The notes under the pieces were generated by a model, which did not search any database, was not told where the DNA came from, and was given only the letters and a program-made list of their open reading frames with translations. Below, piece by piece: positions 26,725-36,968 of a DNA stretch of 54,846 nt. The translations under genes and the position numbers were made by a program. Source of the DNA: a virus; the IMG/VR virus record IMGVR_UViG_3300024319_000016, positions 1 to 54,846 of that record; one strand, written 5' to 3'. How positions within the stretch are numbered: the first letter of the stretch is position 1; each line of letters starts with the position of its first letter.

Positions 26725-28560
26725 ATGGCAGATAAGATTTCATACGTAGAAAGAGACTTTTTGGGGTTAAGAACTGAATTAGTTAACCTAACAAAAGAGT
26801 ATTACCCAGATTTAATACAAAATTATAACGATGCGTCATTATACTCGGTATTCTTAGATATGAACGCTGCGATTGGTGATAATTTACATTATCATATTGA
26901 TAGAACAATGCAAGAGACTGTGTTGGACTACGCACAACAAAAACAATCAATATATAATATCGCCAGAACTTACGGATTAAAGTTACCGGGTAAAAGACCT
27001 TCAGTGACTTTAGTTGACTTTACAGTTAACGTTCCTGTTTCGGGGGATAAAGAAGATTCTAGATATTTGGGTATCCTAAGAAGAGGAGCTCAGGTGTCGG
27101 GTTCGGGACATATATTTGAAACGATTTACGATATTGACTTCTCAAGTCAGTATGATTTGAAAGGTAATCCAAACAGGACTAAAATTCCTATTGTTGATGG
27201 TTCGGGGACAATATTATCGTATAATATAACAAAAAGAGAGGTTGTTGTTAATGGGGTAACAAAGGTGTTTAAAAAAGTTATTAGACCTTCAGATGTTAAA
27301 CCATTTATGAGATTATACCTACCGGATGAAGATGTGTTAGGGATTGTGGATGTTATAGAAAAACAAGGAACAACATTTAGTACAGTACCGTCAGATGCAG
27401 AATTTAGAAAAACTAAAAATAAGTGGTATGAGGTTAAAAGTTTATCACAGGATAGAATTTTTACTCAAGACCCGACATCTCCTTCAGACCAACCAGGTGT
27501 TGTAAGGGGTAAGTATAAAACAGTTGATAGAAGATTTATATCTGAGTTTACTCCTGAAGGATTTGCGTTTGTGACTTTTGGTGGTGGTAATACATCGGCT
27601 CAAGACCAATTCGATACTTTCGTTGACTTAGAAGGAAGTTACGATTTATTAGATTTCACAAATAACTTATCGTTAGGTAAATCAGTTAAACCAAACACTA
27701 CTTTATTTATAAAATATCGTGTTGGTGGTGGTATAACATCTAACGTAGGTGTTAATTCATTAAACGACTTAGGTGATTATGATTTTTCGGTAACAGGACC
27801 ATCGTCTAATATCAACACACGAGTTATTAACTCTTTAACTGCGTCTAACGTAGCCGCCGCAATTGGTGGGGCGGACAAACCATCATTAGAAGAAATTAGA
27901 AATATGGTTGCGTTTAACTTCGCCGCTCAAGAAAGAGCCGTGACATTGAATGATTATAGAATATTAATAAAGACAATGCCAGCAAAATATGGAGCACCAT
28001 CAAAGGTGAACGTATTTGAAGAAGATAATAAGATAAGAATTAATTTATTGTCTTATGATTCTGATGGTAGTTTAACAAATAAAGTTTCTAACGTTTTAAG
28101 ACAAAACATTGCTGAGTATCTATCAGAATATCGAATGATTAACGATTATATTGAGACAGAAGTTGCTGAGATTATTGACTTAGGTTTTGAGATAGATGTT
28201 ATATTAGATAAGAATGTTAATCAAACAGAAATCATATCTTCGATTTTATCAGAAGTGTCTTCATATTTGGAGATTGATGGTAGAGACTTAGGTGAACATT
28301 TATATGTTGGTGAGTTAAAACAAATTGTTAATTCACAATCTGGTGTGGTTAACTTAGTCGATTTAAGGGTTATTAATAAAGTGGGTGAAGGGTATTCAGA
28401 TACTAAAACTGCTCAACCGTATATTGATGAAGACACCAAACAAATTCAATTAGGTGATGAAACGGTTTATATGAGAAGTAATCAGATTTACCAAGTTAGG
28501 TTCCCAAGTAAGGATATCGTTGTCAGAGTTAAAACAATTTCTGCACCTTTGATTAATTAA
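26725..28560 (+). CDS. 6: Baseplate wedge protein J (T4 gp6-like)
   Basis: A 611-residue protein, near the size of T4 gp6 (660 aa). The N-terminus (MADKISYVERDFLGLRTELV then YPDLIQNYNDASLYSVFLDM) is the typical start of gp6/J proteins. Residues about 385-420 (ADKPSLEEIRNMVAFNFAAQ then ERAVTLNDYRILI) are the baseplate-J core motif. gp6 dimers form the iris-like ring of the baseplate. It follows gp25 directly, and the next gene, separated by about 80 nt, is a large structural protein with its own promoter-like box. Confidence 0.9.
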   Translation: MADKISYVERDFLGLRTELVNLTKEYYPDLIQNYNDASLYSVFLDMNAAIGDNLHYHIDRTMQETVLDYAQQKQSIYNIARTYGLKLPGKRPSVTLVDFTVNVPVSGDKEDSRYLGILRRGAQVSGSGHIFETIYDIDFSSQYDLKGNPNRTKIPIVDGSGTILSYNITKREVVVNGVTKVFKKVIRPSDVKPFMRLYLPDEDVLGIVDVIEKQGTTFSTVPSDAEFRKTKNKWYEVKSLSQDRIFTQDPTSPSDQPGVVRGKYKTVDRRFISEFTPEGFAFVTFGGGNTSAQDQFDTFVDLEGSYDLLDFTNNLSLGKSVKPNTTLFIKYRVGGGITSNVGVNSLNDLGDYDFSVTGPSSNINTRVINSLTASNVAAAIGGADKPSLEEIRNMVAFNFAAQERAVTLNDYRILIKTMPAKYGAPSKVNVFEEDNKIRINLLSYDSDGSLTNKVSNVLRQNIAEYLSEYRMINDYIETEVAEIIDLGFEIDVILDKNVNQTEIISSILSEVSSYLEIDGRDLGEHLYVGELKQIVNSQSGVVNLVDLRVINKVGEGYSDTKTAQPYIDEDTKQIQLGDETVYMRSNQIYQVRFPSKDIVVRVKTISAPLIN

Positions 28561-28617
28561 TCAAGTTTACATTACTTTGTATTATCTTATTATTAATTAG
28601 GAAAATATTTAATTTAA

Positions 28618-28625
28618 TATTTATC
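28618..28625 (+). promoter_or_regulatory. TATTTATC promoter-like box
   Basis: One mismatch (last base) to TATTTATA, 15 nt before the ATG at 28641. Spacing matches the other copies. Confidence 0.4.
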
Positions 28626-28640
28626 TAAAAAGAAACACGT

Positions 28641-31600
28641 ATGTCTAAATCCTATAGAATAAGAACAACACCCGGAGTAGATACTAACATTAAAATCAAT
28701 ATCGACCAAGACTTTGATACGTTAGACATCTTATCCCTAAAAATGACACAAACAAGTGAGTACACAAGTTTATGTGCTGACTTTGGTGTTGTGGTGGGTA
28801 GAGTGTTCACTAACGGAGGATATGGGATACCAAATGCTCGGGTTTCAATATTTGTACCTATTGAAAACATTGATGAGGACAATCCTGTTATCAGTGAAAT
28901 ATATCCATTCAAGACATCAACGTCAAGAAACGAAGATGGGTATAGGTATAACTTATTACCTAGCATTAAACAACATTCTGGTCACACACCTACGGGTACA
29001 TTCCCAACTAAAGTGGATGTCTTAACTCAGGACCATGTTTTAGAGGTGTATGACAAATATTACAAATATACTGCAAAGACCAATGACTCAGGTGACTTTA
29101 TGTTATTTGGGGTTCCATTGGGGACACATACATTACATTACGACTTAGATTTGTCTGACATTGGTTGTCAGTCTATGGTACCATTTGATTTTGTTTATCA
29201 GGGTACCTCTGAAGAGTTATTTGAGAATTCATATACTTTTATGTCGTCGGATAATATAGATTCGCTACCTCAAATTATTTCCACACAGAAAACTGTAAAC
29301 GTAGAACCGTTTTGGGGTAATCCTGAATTGTGTCAAATCGGTATTACTCGTTCTGATTTTGATTTAAAGGAAAGGGGTGTTAGTATTGAACCGTATTCTA
29401 TTTTCATGGGTGGAACTTATACTGATAGTGAGAGAAATGCCGTTAGAGTTAGGTGTAATGTCGACAATGATATGGGTGAAAAGTGTTCACTAGTGTCAGG
29501 TAAGGGAGATATCGAATGTATTCGATTTAGTGGTCAGTATGAAAGTATTAATGGGGATGTAAATTTTAAGAGACCTATATTAGAGTCTATACAGTTAGAT
29601 AGTGAAATTGATTCTGATGGTAGTTTCTTTGTCAGGGTCCCTATGAATTTAAATTATGTTACGACGGATGAGTTTGGGTATATTGTTGAATCTAAAGACC
29701 CTGATGTTGGAATACCAACATTAGGTAAATATAGGTTTAGGTTATCACTTCAAGATGATAGTGGTGGTAAAAAATCGTATAGGGGTAAGTATTTGGCACC
29801 TCAGATTAAAGAACATCAGACTAACAATAATGGAGACTATTCGTCGATTGACCCTAAGTCATATGCGTTTTCGACAAATTTAGACGATTATCCTTCGGGG
29901 GCTATGGATGACATTGTTGGTGAAAATAACGGGGATAGACATCCTAACGATTATTTTTACTCTTTGAGGTATAATAGGCTTTATACTATTTCAGGGTTTA
30001 TCAATCAGTATTATAATAAGTCGTCATTAGAGGCTGCCTTTTCGATTTTTGTAAGAAATAGAAATGAATCGTTTTTAGGGATTAAAGAAATTCAACCAGA
30101 AGCTCAAGAAGATTGTGCGAATAATAACCAATATTTTCCAATAACAGATGCGGTTGCTAATAATAAGTTTAAGTTTTTAATTGTTATTATAGTAAACCTA
30201 TTAGAAGCTTTCTATCTTAAAATAACCCAATTTTTATTTGATACTATAGTAGAACTGATATTTGATGTTTCGGATTATATATATTCCATAAAAATTGGTC
30301 CATGGAGACCACTTAAAACTCTTGGTAATAGATTTGCTGATATTGCTAGAGGTATACAAATTTCAACCTTTAGAACGTTAGGTTTGGTTAATTATCCTGA
30401 TTGTTATGATTGTGAAGATGCTGCATCAAACATTGACCAAGCAACACCATCATCGGGGTTCCAATATGATATAGATTTACCTGAATCTTCTGAATTAGAG
30501 AGTTTATCATTGATTAAACCGTCTATTTTTTCTTCAGGTACACCGTTACCGGTGGAATTCGATGAATTTTACGTAAATTACGATTCATCACCTGATTATG
30601 ATTTACATATACCAACAAATACTGTGGTGTTATCGCCAGATAAGAATTATATTATTAAATACATCACTAAGGCTGCTCTCACGTGGGTGGACCCTAACAG
30701 TGGTAATACGATAACTTTATCACCACCAGAGTATTCGTATTTACTTGTTGGTTATGGTACTGAAAATCCGTTTGATGTTGGTTATAATTCGGGAGCTATT
30801 CCGAGTAAGATTTTAAATGGGTTTTTGGATATTGCCGAGACATTACTTCAAGAGAATGGTTCGAATGGGAATGAAGACACTTTGTTTCCAGGTACTGCTC
30901 ATGCTCAGAACGGGGTGATATACCTTGAGGATATATATGAAAATGATACTTTAGTGATTACAGGTGGTGGTGATGGTGGTAACGTAGTTGCTGAGTCTGG
31001 TTGTGAGAAGTACGACGTTATTTATGATGAAGATAATGATATGTCATTAAAGGCTTTTATAGACCCAAACCCATATAGTTATTACATACAAAATCCTACT
31101 GAGATTGATAATTACCCTGATGTTTTTATTGATGGTAATGATGACCCATGTACTTTTGAACCGCCAGAATATGGTGTTGTTGCTACTATTTCAAGATACG
31201 CCAATGAAAATTACTCACTGACGGATAGGAGAGGGAGACCATTAGCGATAAAACATCGTGGTACTGGTACTGCGTCAGGGTTTTCAGAATTTAGAGATGG
31301 TAAATATATGTTAGTTCCCGCAGCAGGTAAAAACCAACAACTTATTAATAACTATATTAGAAGAAAAAGATTAGGTAAGTTACTATGTTCGGGTTATATT
31401 TCATATGGGTTCTTTAACTCATGGTTAAATGGGTCGTTATATTTTTTCCAATTTAGAAGAAGAAGAGGTGGTAGTAACGCTAAGTTTTGTAAAGATTTAA
31501 TATATAGAAAAAATGATGAGACAGGGGTTCACTACTACTACCGCTCAACACCGTATTATAATGGTGAATTCACAGGACTTAAAAAGTCTTACGTTGGGTT

Positions 31601-32465
31601 ATTTGAGGGTAGCGTAACCAGAAGTAAAATTGAAATATTATCACCAACAACGTTAACAGATTTAGGTCCTAGAAATACATTTATAAATGAGATTTGTACG
31701 GATAAAGAATTGGATGTTAATTGTTCAATAGGTAGGAGTATTGGTTCTACAACATACCAAGATATTAATGACCTTATGGAGTATATAATTATGTCTAAAG
31801 AGGTTAAAGAAAAGGGTAAGTTAGATGCTAAGGATTTGTTTGATAAGCGATTTGGTAACTCTATTGATGGGGACATTGCTCAACTATTAAATTATAATTC
31901 ACAAATGGGCATTTTTGGGTATGAAGATGAGTCGGAAGACAGTCCATATTGGCCAAGTGGGGGTGCATTTGTTTATGACGGTGTGGGTCCTGTGGGTGTT
32001 GATTTTGTTTTTTCAGAAGACGATGAGGATACTTTAGACATTGTTGAGATGAACGGGGCATTGATGAGGTTATGTGTTAACGGGGTTGGTAACTTAACTG
32101 AAACATCACAAGAAGTACCATATTATATGTGGGATAAAAAGGGTGTAGGTTTTGGTGGTGATGAAAATCACGATTGGGATAAAACAAATATTTCTAAAAC
32201 TAAATACCAAGGTGGTTGGGTTGAAGATGGGATGTTAAAACCAGATACTGTACCGGGAGATGACGATACTCAGTACTATTATGATAACGATACTACTACG
32301 GAATTAGCGTATGAAGCATATACGTTACCACCGATTAGGGATTGTGAATCAGAAAACTATAATAATAATAAAATACCATTAGGTGGACCGTTTTTCTTTT
32401 ACTTTGGTTTAAGAACGGGTAAGACTTCATGGAATAAATTTATAGATAAATTCGGACCTAAATAA
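28641..32465 (+). CDS. Large virion protein with Ig/carboxypeptidase-regulatory-like domain
   Basis: A 1274-residue protein. Residues about 45-185 look like a beta-sandwich of the carboxypeptidase-regulatory/Cna-B type: VVVGRVFTNGGYGIPNARVS, then TNDSGDFMLFGVPLGTHTLH. Residues about 510-550 form a strongly hydrophobic stretch (FLIVIIVNLLEAFYLKITQF) followed by more hydrophobic sequence, unusual in a soluble baseplate part. The C-terminal half has clustered Arg/Lys (RRKRLGK; FRRRRGG), repeated Tyr and acidic stretches. It lies between gp6-like and other baseplate genes and its stop overlaps the next ATG (TAATG). A peripheral baseplate or membrane-contact role is inferred. No T4 counterpart was recognised. 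Confidence 0.5.
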   Translation: MSKSYRIRTTPGVDTNIKINIDQDFDTLDILSLKMTQTSEYTSLCADFGVVVGRVFTNGGYGIPNARVSIFVPIENIDEDNPVISEIYPFKTSTSRNEDGYRYNLLPSIKQHSGHTPTGTFPTKVDVLTQDHVLEVYDKYYKYTAKTNDSGDFMLFGVPLGTHTLHYDLDLSDIGCQSMVPFDFVYQGTSEELFENSYTFMSSDNIDSLPQIISTQKTVNVEPFWGNPELCQIGITRSDFDLKERGVSIEPYSIFMGGTYTDSERNAVRVRCNVDNDMGEKCSLVSGKGDIECIRFSGQYESINGDVNFKRPILESIQLDSEIDSDGSFFVRVPMNLNYVTTDEFGYIVESKDPDVGIPTLGKYRFRLSLQDDSGGKKSYRGKYLAPQIKEHQTNNNGDYSSIDPKSYAFSTNLDDYPSGAMDDIVGENNGDRHPNDYFYSLRYNRLYTISGFINQYYNKSSLEAAFSIFVRNRNESFLGIKEIQPEAQEDCANNNQYFPITDAVANNKFKFLIVIIVNLLEAFYLKITQFLFDTIVELIFDVSDYIYSIKIGPWRPLKTLGNRFADIARGIQISTFRTLGLVNYPDCYDCEDAASNIDQATPSSGFQYDIDLPESSELESLSLIKPSIFSSGTPLPVEFDEFYVNYDSSPDYDLHIPTNTVVLSPDKNYIIKYITKAALTWVDPNSGNTITLSPPEYSYLLVGYGTENPFDVGYNSGAIPSKILNGFLDIAETLLQENGSNGNEDTLFPGTAHAQNGVIYLEDIYENDTLVITGGGDGGNVVAESGCEKYDVIYDEDNDMSLKAFIDPNPYSYYIQNPTEIDNYPDVFIDGNDDPCTFEPPEYGVVATISRYANENYSLTDRRGRPLAIKHRGTGTASGFSEFRDGKYMLVPAAGKNQQLINNYIRRKRLGKLLCSGYISYGFFNSWLNGSLYFFQFRRRRGGSNAKFCKDLIYRKNDETGVHYYYRSTPYYNGEFTGLKKSYVGLFEGSVTRSKIEILSPTTLTDLGPRNTFINEICTDKELDVNCSIGRSIGSTTYQDINDLMEYIIMSKEVKEKGKLDAKDLFDKRFGNSIDGDIAQLLNYNSQMGIFGYEDESEDSPYWPSGGAFVYDGVGPVGVDFVFSEDDEDTLDIVEMNGALMRLCVNGVGNLTETSQEVPYYMWDKKGVGFGGDENHDWDKTNISKTKYQGGWVEDGMLKPDTVPGDDDTQYYYDNDTTTELAYEAYTLPPIRDCESENYNNNKIPLGGPFFFYFGLRTGKTSWNKFIDKFGPK

Positions 32466-34156
32466 TGTCAAACAAGAAAATAGTTTTACCTGAGTTAAGG
32501 TTTAAAGGTTCTGAGGAGACGGACATGACCTTAAAAGTTGAGTTAGCTCAAGATAGTCGACATGTTGTTGAAGGGGACCGAACCGTAATATTAAGTCAGT
32601 CTGAACAATATGATAGAGAGAGACAAAAGTCTGAAAAATACAGAATAACGACAATCATAAGAACAATATGGAAAAATCTTACGGATGTTTCAACGGACAA
32701 TGTGGAAATACTTCAGGAGATGTTTTTTAATAATGATAAAATAAGTGGACTTATTAATGATACGTCTGCAAATACTCCGTCAGATTTACTTAGAACTCAA
32801 ATGGTGGGTAAAATATCTTCGGATGAAATTGATTTTATACGTAGAGATTATAATGGTAGTAATGACCCAAATAGTTATTCGTGGTATAAGGGGGGTAATG
32901 GTTTTGGTTCGGTATATTCAGATAGGATAAATTGGAATTTGTTTATAACGTATCCTAGCGAAAAGTATGTGAGTGAAGGTGACATAGAGGTTAATCTACA
33001 GGAGGGTCAAGGTGCGGTTCAATTTAATTTAAATAACGGATTGCCGTTTAAGTCAGTGGATAATGGTTCTTATTTTGAACTATATTGTCCGTTTGAGCAT
33101 GGGTTAACTAAAGATGACTTTGTTGAAATAGAGGGTGAAGTATACAGTGTGGATATCATAGGAAATACGAAATATCAATCAGAAAAAAGATATTTTGGAA
33201 TATATAAAGGACAATTGGCTGACGGGTTAGTATTGGATGAAGGTGAGTTTAAACGTGTGGTCGAGAAAAATAATAAAGAGGAGTCTACTTCAGAATATTA
33301 TGTGGTAAAACATAAGATTATAAAGACTCACGGTGATTTTGAATTACAAAAAAATGCTTTTGAGTCTTCGATTTTTGAAGATGAAAAGGTGATACAAAAG
33401 TTTGGTGTTGATAAGGACACAGGAACCCCAGAATTTGAAGAGAATGGTAAGGTTGTGACCCAAGAGCACGGGTCTACATATATGTCGATTTTAAAAGACG
33501 AGGTTGATGTCGAAGGGTTAACGGACCATTTAGAGAGACCATTAACTAAATTGTATGTCAGTAAGATACATACTAATAGTATGTCGTTCTTTAGTAGACA
33601 ACAATATGGGTATGAACCACAGTTTGGTTTTGGAAACGAAGAGGATTTGTTAAATGATGAATCGTATTTATATGATGGTAATGATAAGGTTGTTAAGAAC
33701 CTAAATGTTGGTGACTACATTTTAGGTGGGATATATGAATATAATCCGTACACTATGTTAGAGAGAAAGGTTGCTGATAGGTATTTGAGATTAAAATATA
33801 ACGATGAGTATTTCACGATAGATGAAGGTCCTAATTATAGATACACCCCGCACTTCGAATATGAGATAAGGGTATATTCGGATTATATTGAAGAGTCCGA
33901 AACGAGTGATATTTATAATTTACCGTCATATGCTAAGTATTTCGAAAAAGAAAATGTTTGGAAATGGAGAGATATATGGTCGAAAGGGTATGTTAACCCA
34001 AATGGGTTAGGTGTTGATTATCCGTTTATTAACGGATGTCATTATATTAATAATATAGAAAACTTTTACATAAAACCAGATACCATTAATGGTATTACTA
34101 ACGACAGAGGTGACGACCCTCGAATAAACCCATTCTTAATTGACGATTGTGAGTAA
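32465..34156 (+). CDS. Virion structural protein, unknown
   Basis: A 563-residue, acidic, tyrosine-rich protein that begins MSNKKIVLPELRFKGSEETD. An early part, residues about 35-110, is helical (YDRERQKSEKYRITTIIRTI); the rest is beta-like. No enzymatic motif or family was recognised. Its start overlaps the preceding stop by one base and its end overlaps the next gene, so it belongs to the same wedge/fibre operon and is very probably a baseplate or fibre-attachment component. Confidence 0.55.
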   Translation: MSNKKIVLPELRFKGSEETDMTLKVELAQDSRHVVEGDRTVILSQSEQYDRERQKSEKYRITTIIRTIWKNLTDVSTDNVEILQEMFFNNDKISGLINDTSANTPSDLLRTQMVGKISSDEIDFIRRDYNGSNDPNSYSWYKGGNGFGSVYSDRINWNLFITYPSEKYVSEGDIEVNLQEGQGAVQFNLNNGLPFKSVDNGSYFELYCPFEHGLTKDDFVEIEGEVYSVDIIGNTKYQSEKRYFGIYKGQLADGLVLDEGEFKRVVEKNNKEESTSEYYVVKHKIIKTHGDFELQKNAFESSIFEDEKVIQKFGVDKDTGTPEFEENGKVVTQEHGSTYMSILKDEVDVEGLTDHLERPLTKLYVSKIHTNSMSFFSRQQYGYEPQFGFGNEEDLLNDESYLYDGNDKVVKNLNVGDYILGGIYEYNPYTMLERKVADRYLRLKYNDEYFTIDEGPNYRYTPHFEYEIRVYSDYIEESETSDIYNLPSYAKYFEKENVWKWRDIWSKGYVNPNGLGVDYPFINGCHYINNIENFYIKPDTINGITNDRGDDPRINPFLIDDCE

Positions 34157-35060
34157 AGTACGAATAGTTAAGGGAAAAAGTTTAAACATCCCGATTAGTT
34201 TAGAGACTAAATTTGATATTACAGGTCAGGAGGATTTGATTGAAAAATTTTCTGATGATGTATTACAGGATATAATAAACCCTGTAAAAGATTATGAGGT
34301 GTCTAAATTCATCCATAATTATTGTGACGAAGAAGATGAAAACTGTGAAAACCCTGGTGATAATGGATTATATATTGCGGCGTCATTTATAGATAAAAGT
34401 GGTAACTCACCATTTTGGATTGATGAATATTACCCTCAGGAGTTCAATAAAGAGGAGTTAGTTTTATTCAGTAATGCCGTAAAGAATAGTTTTTTTAAGT
34501 TAGATTTCTTTGATACGACATCAAGGGAGAGACAAAAACTACAACTTACTAAGATAATTCCTATGTACTTGTCTAATTTGGCTTTTTACGACGTTGATTA
34601 CGATGGTATTGCCGATTATGAAGATGATATGGTGGATATTGATGGTGATGGTGATGATGATAATACTGCAGGAAATGACGATTATGGTGATAGGTTTGAA
34701 AGTAGTCGGCTATTAAAACCAACTCAAACAGGGACGTATATTGTACCAAACTTATATTCTAACAATGTTAAAAATAATGAGATATCGGATTTATTTGTCT
34801 TTAAGAGTTTAGAAACAAAACCGTTTAATGAGTTTTATATGGGTTGTAGGTTTTTTAATGCAAAGACAGGGGGTGTTGTTAGAATGACTAACGACGCATT
34901 GATTGATTCAGGGATAAACCCTAAAAAAGATTTTTACTATAAAGTTAAATTAGATAGACAGAAATTGACTTATGAAATTTATGAATATAGTGATGGTGTT
35001 GAAGGGGGAAGAGTAGGTGATTCAGAAGATAACCCATTAATGTTTTATCAAATGTTATAA
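34149..35060 (+). CDS. Virion protein with calcium-loop repeat
   Basis: I prefer the GTG at 34149 (303 aa, MSKVRIVKGKSLNIPI) to the TTG at 34140; both overlap the preceding gene. Around residues 147-172 there is a dense Asp run, VDYDGIADYEDDMVDIDGDG, which matches the DxDxDG calcium-binding loops of thrombospondin type-3 or dockerin-like repeats. It also starts with a beta-like segment similar in style to its neighbours. A calcium-stabilised baseplate or fibre part is the likely role. Its stop overlaps the next start (TAATG). No T4 counterpart was recognised. Confidence 0.55.
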   Translation: MSKVRIVKGKSLNIPISLETKFDITGQEDLIEKFSDDVLQDIINPVKDYEVSKFIHNYCDEEDENCENPGDNGLYIAASFIDKSGNSPFWIDEYYPQEFNKEELVLFSNAVKNSFFKLDFFDTTSRERQKLQLTKIIPMYLSNLAFYDVDYDGIADYEDDMVDIDGDGDDDNTAGNDDYGDRFESSRLLKPTQTGTYIVPNLYSNNVKNNEISDLFVFKSLETKPFNEFYMGCRFFNAKTGGVVRMTNDALIDSGINPKKDFYYKVKLDRQKLTYEIYEYSDGVEGGRVGDSEDNPLMFYQML

Positions 35061-36019
35061 TGAAAAAGACAATTAAAAAAATATCAGACAATACTAATTA
35101 CCGTCTTAAGGTTTATTTAGAGCAAGATTACGACAATGTTGGTTTATATACTCCAACTGATGGTGATATTGGTCATATTGATGTATTATGTAATTTTGTT
35201 GTTCAAACCAATGAGAATGATACGACAGTTAAATTACGTGATAGTGTTAATGACGATAGATATAAATTTATGAAAAGTCTTTCATATAATGTTGATTGGG
35301 GTGACGGAAATCAAAACACATACCAAGTTAACGGTGTATTAAACACGCATCAATATAGTGGTAATGGTTCGTATGATATAACACTTACAATTGATACTCC
35401 GTGGGGTAGAAATAAACAGGTAAAGAAAGTGACAGTCCCTTCAAATATTGATATTACGTTTGACGTTAATGCGACCACTCCCGAGAGTTTAGGGTATGAC
35501 TACGAAATGTTATCGTATGTTAATACTTCAGGTGTTATAATATGTGATGGTGGGGTTAGTCGTTTAAATGAATTAAGAAGATATGGAGCAAATGGATTAC
35601 AGGCTACTATTACCGAGGTTGAGGGTAAATCGGGAATTGACGGTATATCTCAGATAACTAGTGGGTTATCAACAACAAATATGGTTTATGTATATTTCAT
35701 TGACGGGATTAAGTATATGGATGATGAGGAAACGGGATACACCACGATTAGTGTTTATCCGTCTTTATTTACGAATGGGCAAAATGAAGGATTTACTCAC
35801 GAACTTTTGAGTATGGATACAGGTCCTGTGGTACATCAAGAGGTGTTTCATGGAATAACAAACGAAATTGAGATACAATCAGATATCTTTATTGAGAGAG
35901 GTAAACAGGCTCCATTTGAGTTCTATTATAAGATGGGTGAGGTATCCAATATGAAGGAACTTGAACAGAATGGAAATAAATTCTTCAAGATTAACGATTC
36001 TGATGATATTAGGGACTAA
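35060..36019 (+). CDS. Virion protein with PKD-like domain
   Basis: A 319-residue protein. Residues about 75-120 fit the PKD fold: VDWGDGNQNTYQV (W80-G-D-G), then THQYSGNGSYDITLTI, with the usual H-x-Y and G-x-Y spacing, then a terminal KKVTVP strand. PKD domains are Ig-like spacers in surface and virion proteins. The remaining C-terminal 190 residues are mixed and unassigned. It is translationally coupled to the gene before it. A role in the baseplate rim or fibre attachment is inferred from neighbours. Confidence 0.6.
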   Translation: MKKTIKKISDNTNYRLKVYLEQDYDNVGLYTPTDGDIGHIDVLCNFVVQTNENDTTVKLRDSVNDDRYKFMKSLSYNVDWGDGNQNTYQVNGVLNTHQYSGNGSYDITLTIDTPWGRNKQVKKVTVPSNIDITFDVNATTPESLGYDYEMLSYVNTSGVIICDGGVSRLNELRRYGANGLQATITEVEGKSGIDGISQITSGLSTTNMVYVYFIDGIKYMDDEETGYTTISVYPSLFTNGQNEGFTHELLSMDTGPVVHQEVFHGITNEIEIQSDIFIERGKQAPFEFYYKMGEVSNMKELEQNGNKFFKINDSDDIRD

Positions 36020-36036
36020 AAAATTTAATAAAATAC

Positions 36037-36044
36037 TATTTATA
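36037..36044 (+). promoter_or_regulatory. TATTTATA promoter-like box
   Basis: Exact TATTTATA, 15 nt before the ATG at 36060. Confidence 0.5.
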
Positions 36045-36059
36045 ATAATATAAAAAGAG

Positions 36060-36968
36060 ATGGCAACAGGTAATTACGGAATAAAGAGACCAGCAGATGT
36101 TACACCTTCCGATGTGGAGGTTTTTTTACATTATGCTTCAGATAGAGATTCGAATACGGCACCAGTGTTTAAAAAATTAAATGCTAGTGATATTTTGTCA
36201 CCTGTTTTCCATAACGATGTGACAGGTGGTACTCAAGAAACAGAGATGTTAGGGGGTTTATATAACTTAACACTTGAAAGTGGAGAATTTTCAGATTTAG
36301 GGGTGTATAACTTATACATCAGACCAAAAGAAATAAGAACAAACATCACAGATTGTGGTGTGTTATTAACATTACCAAACGTTAAGGGGTTAATATTTGA
36401 TGTATCAAGTATACCATCTGAAGATAGAGGTAAATTTGTAAATAACGGATTGGTTGGGTACAGAATTGAATACTTAGACGATAGTGGTAAAAAGATTAGT
36501 AACTTCTATAGAGTTATAACGAGTAGTTTTTTCTGTGAACCGATTGTTGCTAATTTAACAAATACAAATCAAAAATCTTTAAGATATAGATATACGAGTA
36601 ATCCTACGAGTTTAGTATATTGTACTGTAACTCCGAGTACTGCTCCAACAAATAATCCAAATGAGATTCCATTTATTGGTGAACCAAACCAAAATGTTAT
36701 CTTAACCAATACTTACTTTAACCCTGTACACATGGAGGTTGAGTTAGTAGAACACGACGAACAAACATTAGCATACGCATTGTATGGTAATCAAACTAAG
36801 TCAATTGAAGACGGAATATACACGATTTACGATAAAGAGAATAATATATACAGACAGTATAACTTATTTGAAATACGTGATGAAATTAATAATAAATTAT
36901 ATGAGGTCCGTGAAGATAGAATTGATGACATCGACACGTCCAAAGGTTTTGATAATATAGCGAATTAA
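36060..36968 (+). CDS. Virion structural protein, unknown
   Basis: A 302-residue protein starting MATGNYGIKRPADVTPSDVE. It is beta-rich to about residue 220 and ends in a helical, charged tail (EIRDEINNKLYEVREDRIDD). No catalytic motif or family was recognised. It has its own promoter-like box and its stop overlaps the start of the giant wedge-fibre gene by one base. That coupling suggests a partner of the giant protein, for example an adaptor between wedge and fibre. Confidence 0.55.
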   Translation: MATGNYGIKRPADVTPSDVEVFLHYASDRDSNTAPVFKKLNASDILSPVFHNDVTGGTQETEMLGGLYNLTLESGEFSDLGVYNLYIRPKEIRTNITDCGVLLTLPNVKGLIFDVSSIPSEDRGKFVNNGLVGYRIEYLDDSGKKISNFYRVITSSFFCEPIVANLTNTNQKSLRYRYTSNPTSLVYCTVTPSTAPTNNPNEIPFIGEPNQNVILTNTYFNPVHMEVELVEHDEQTLAYALYGNQTKSIEDGIYTIYDKENNIYRQYNLFEIRDEINNKLYEVREDRIDDIDTSKGFDNIAN

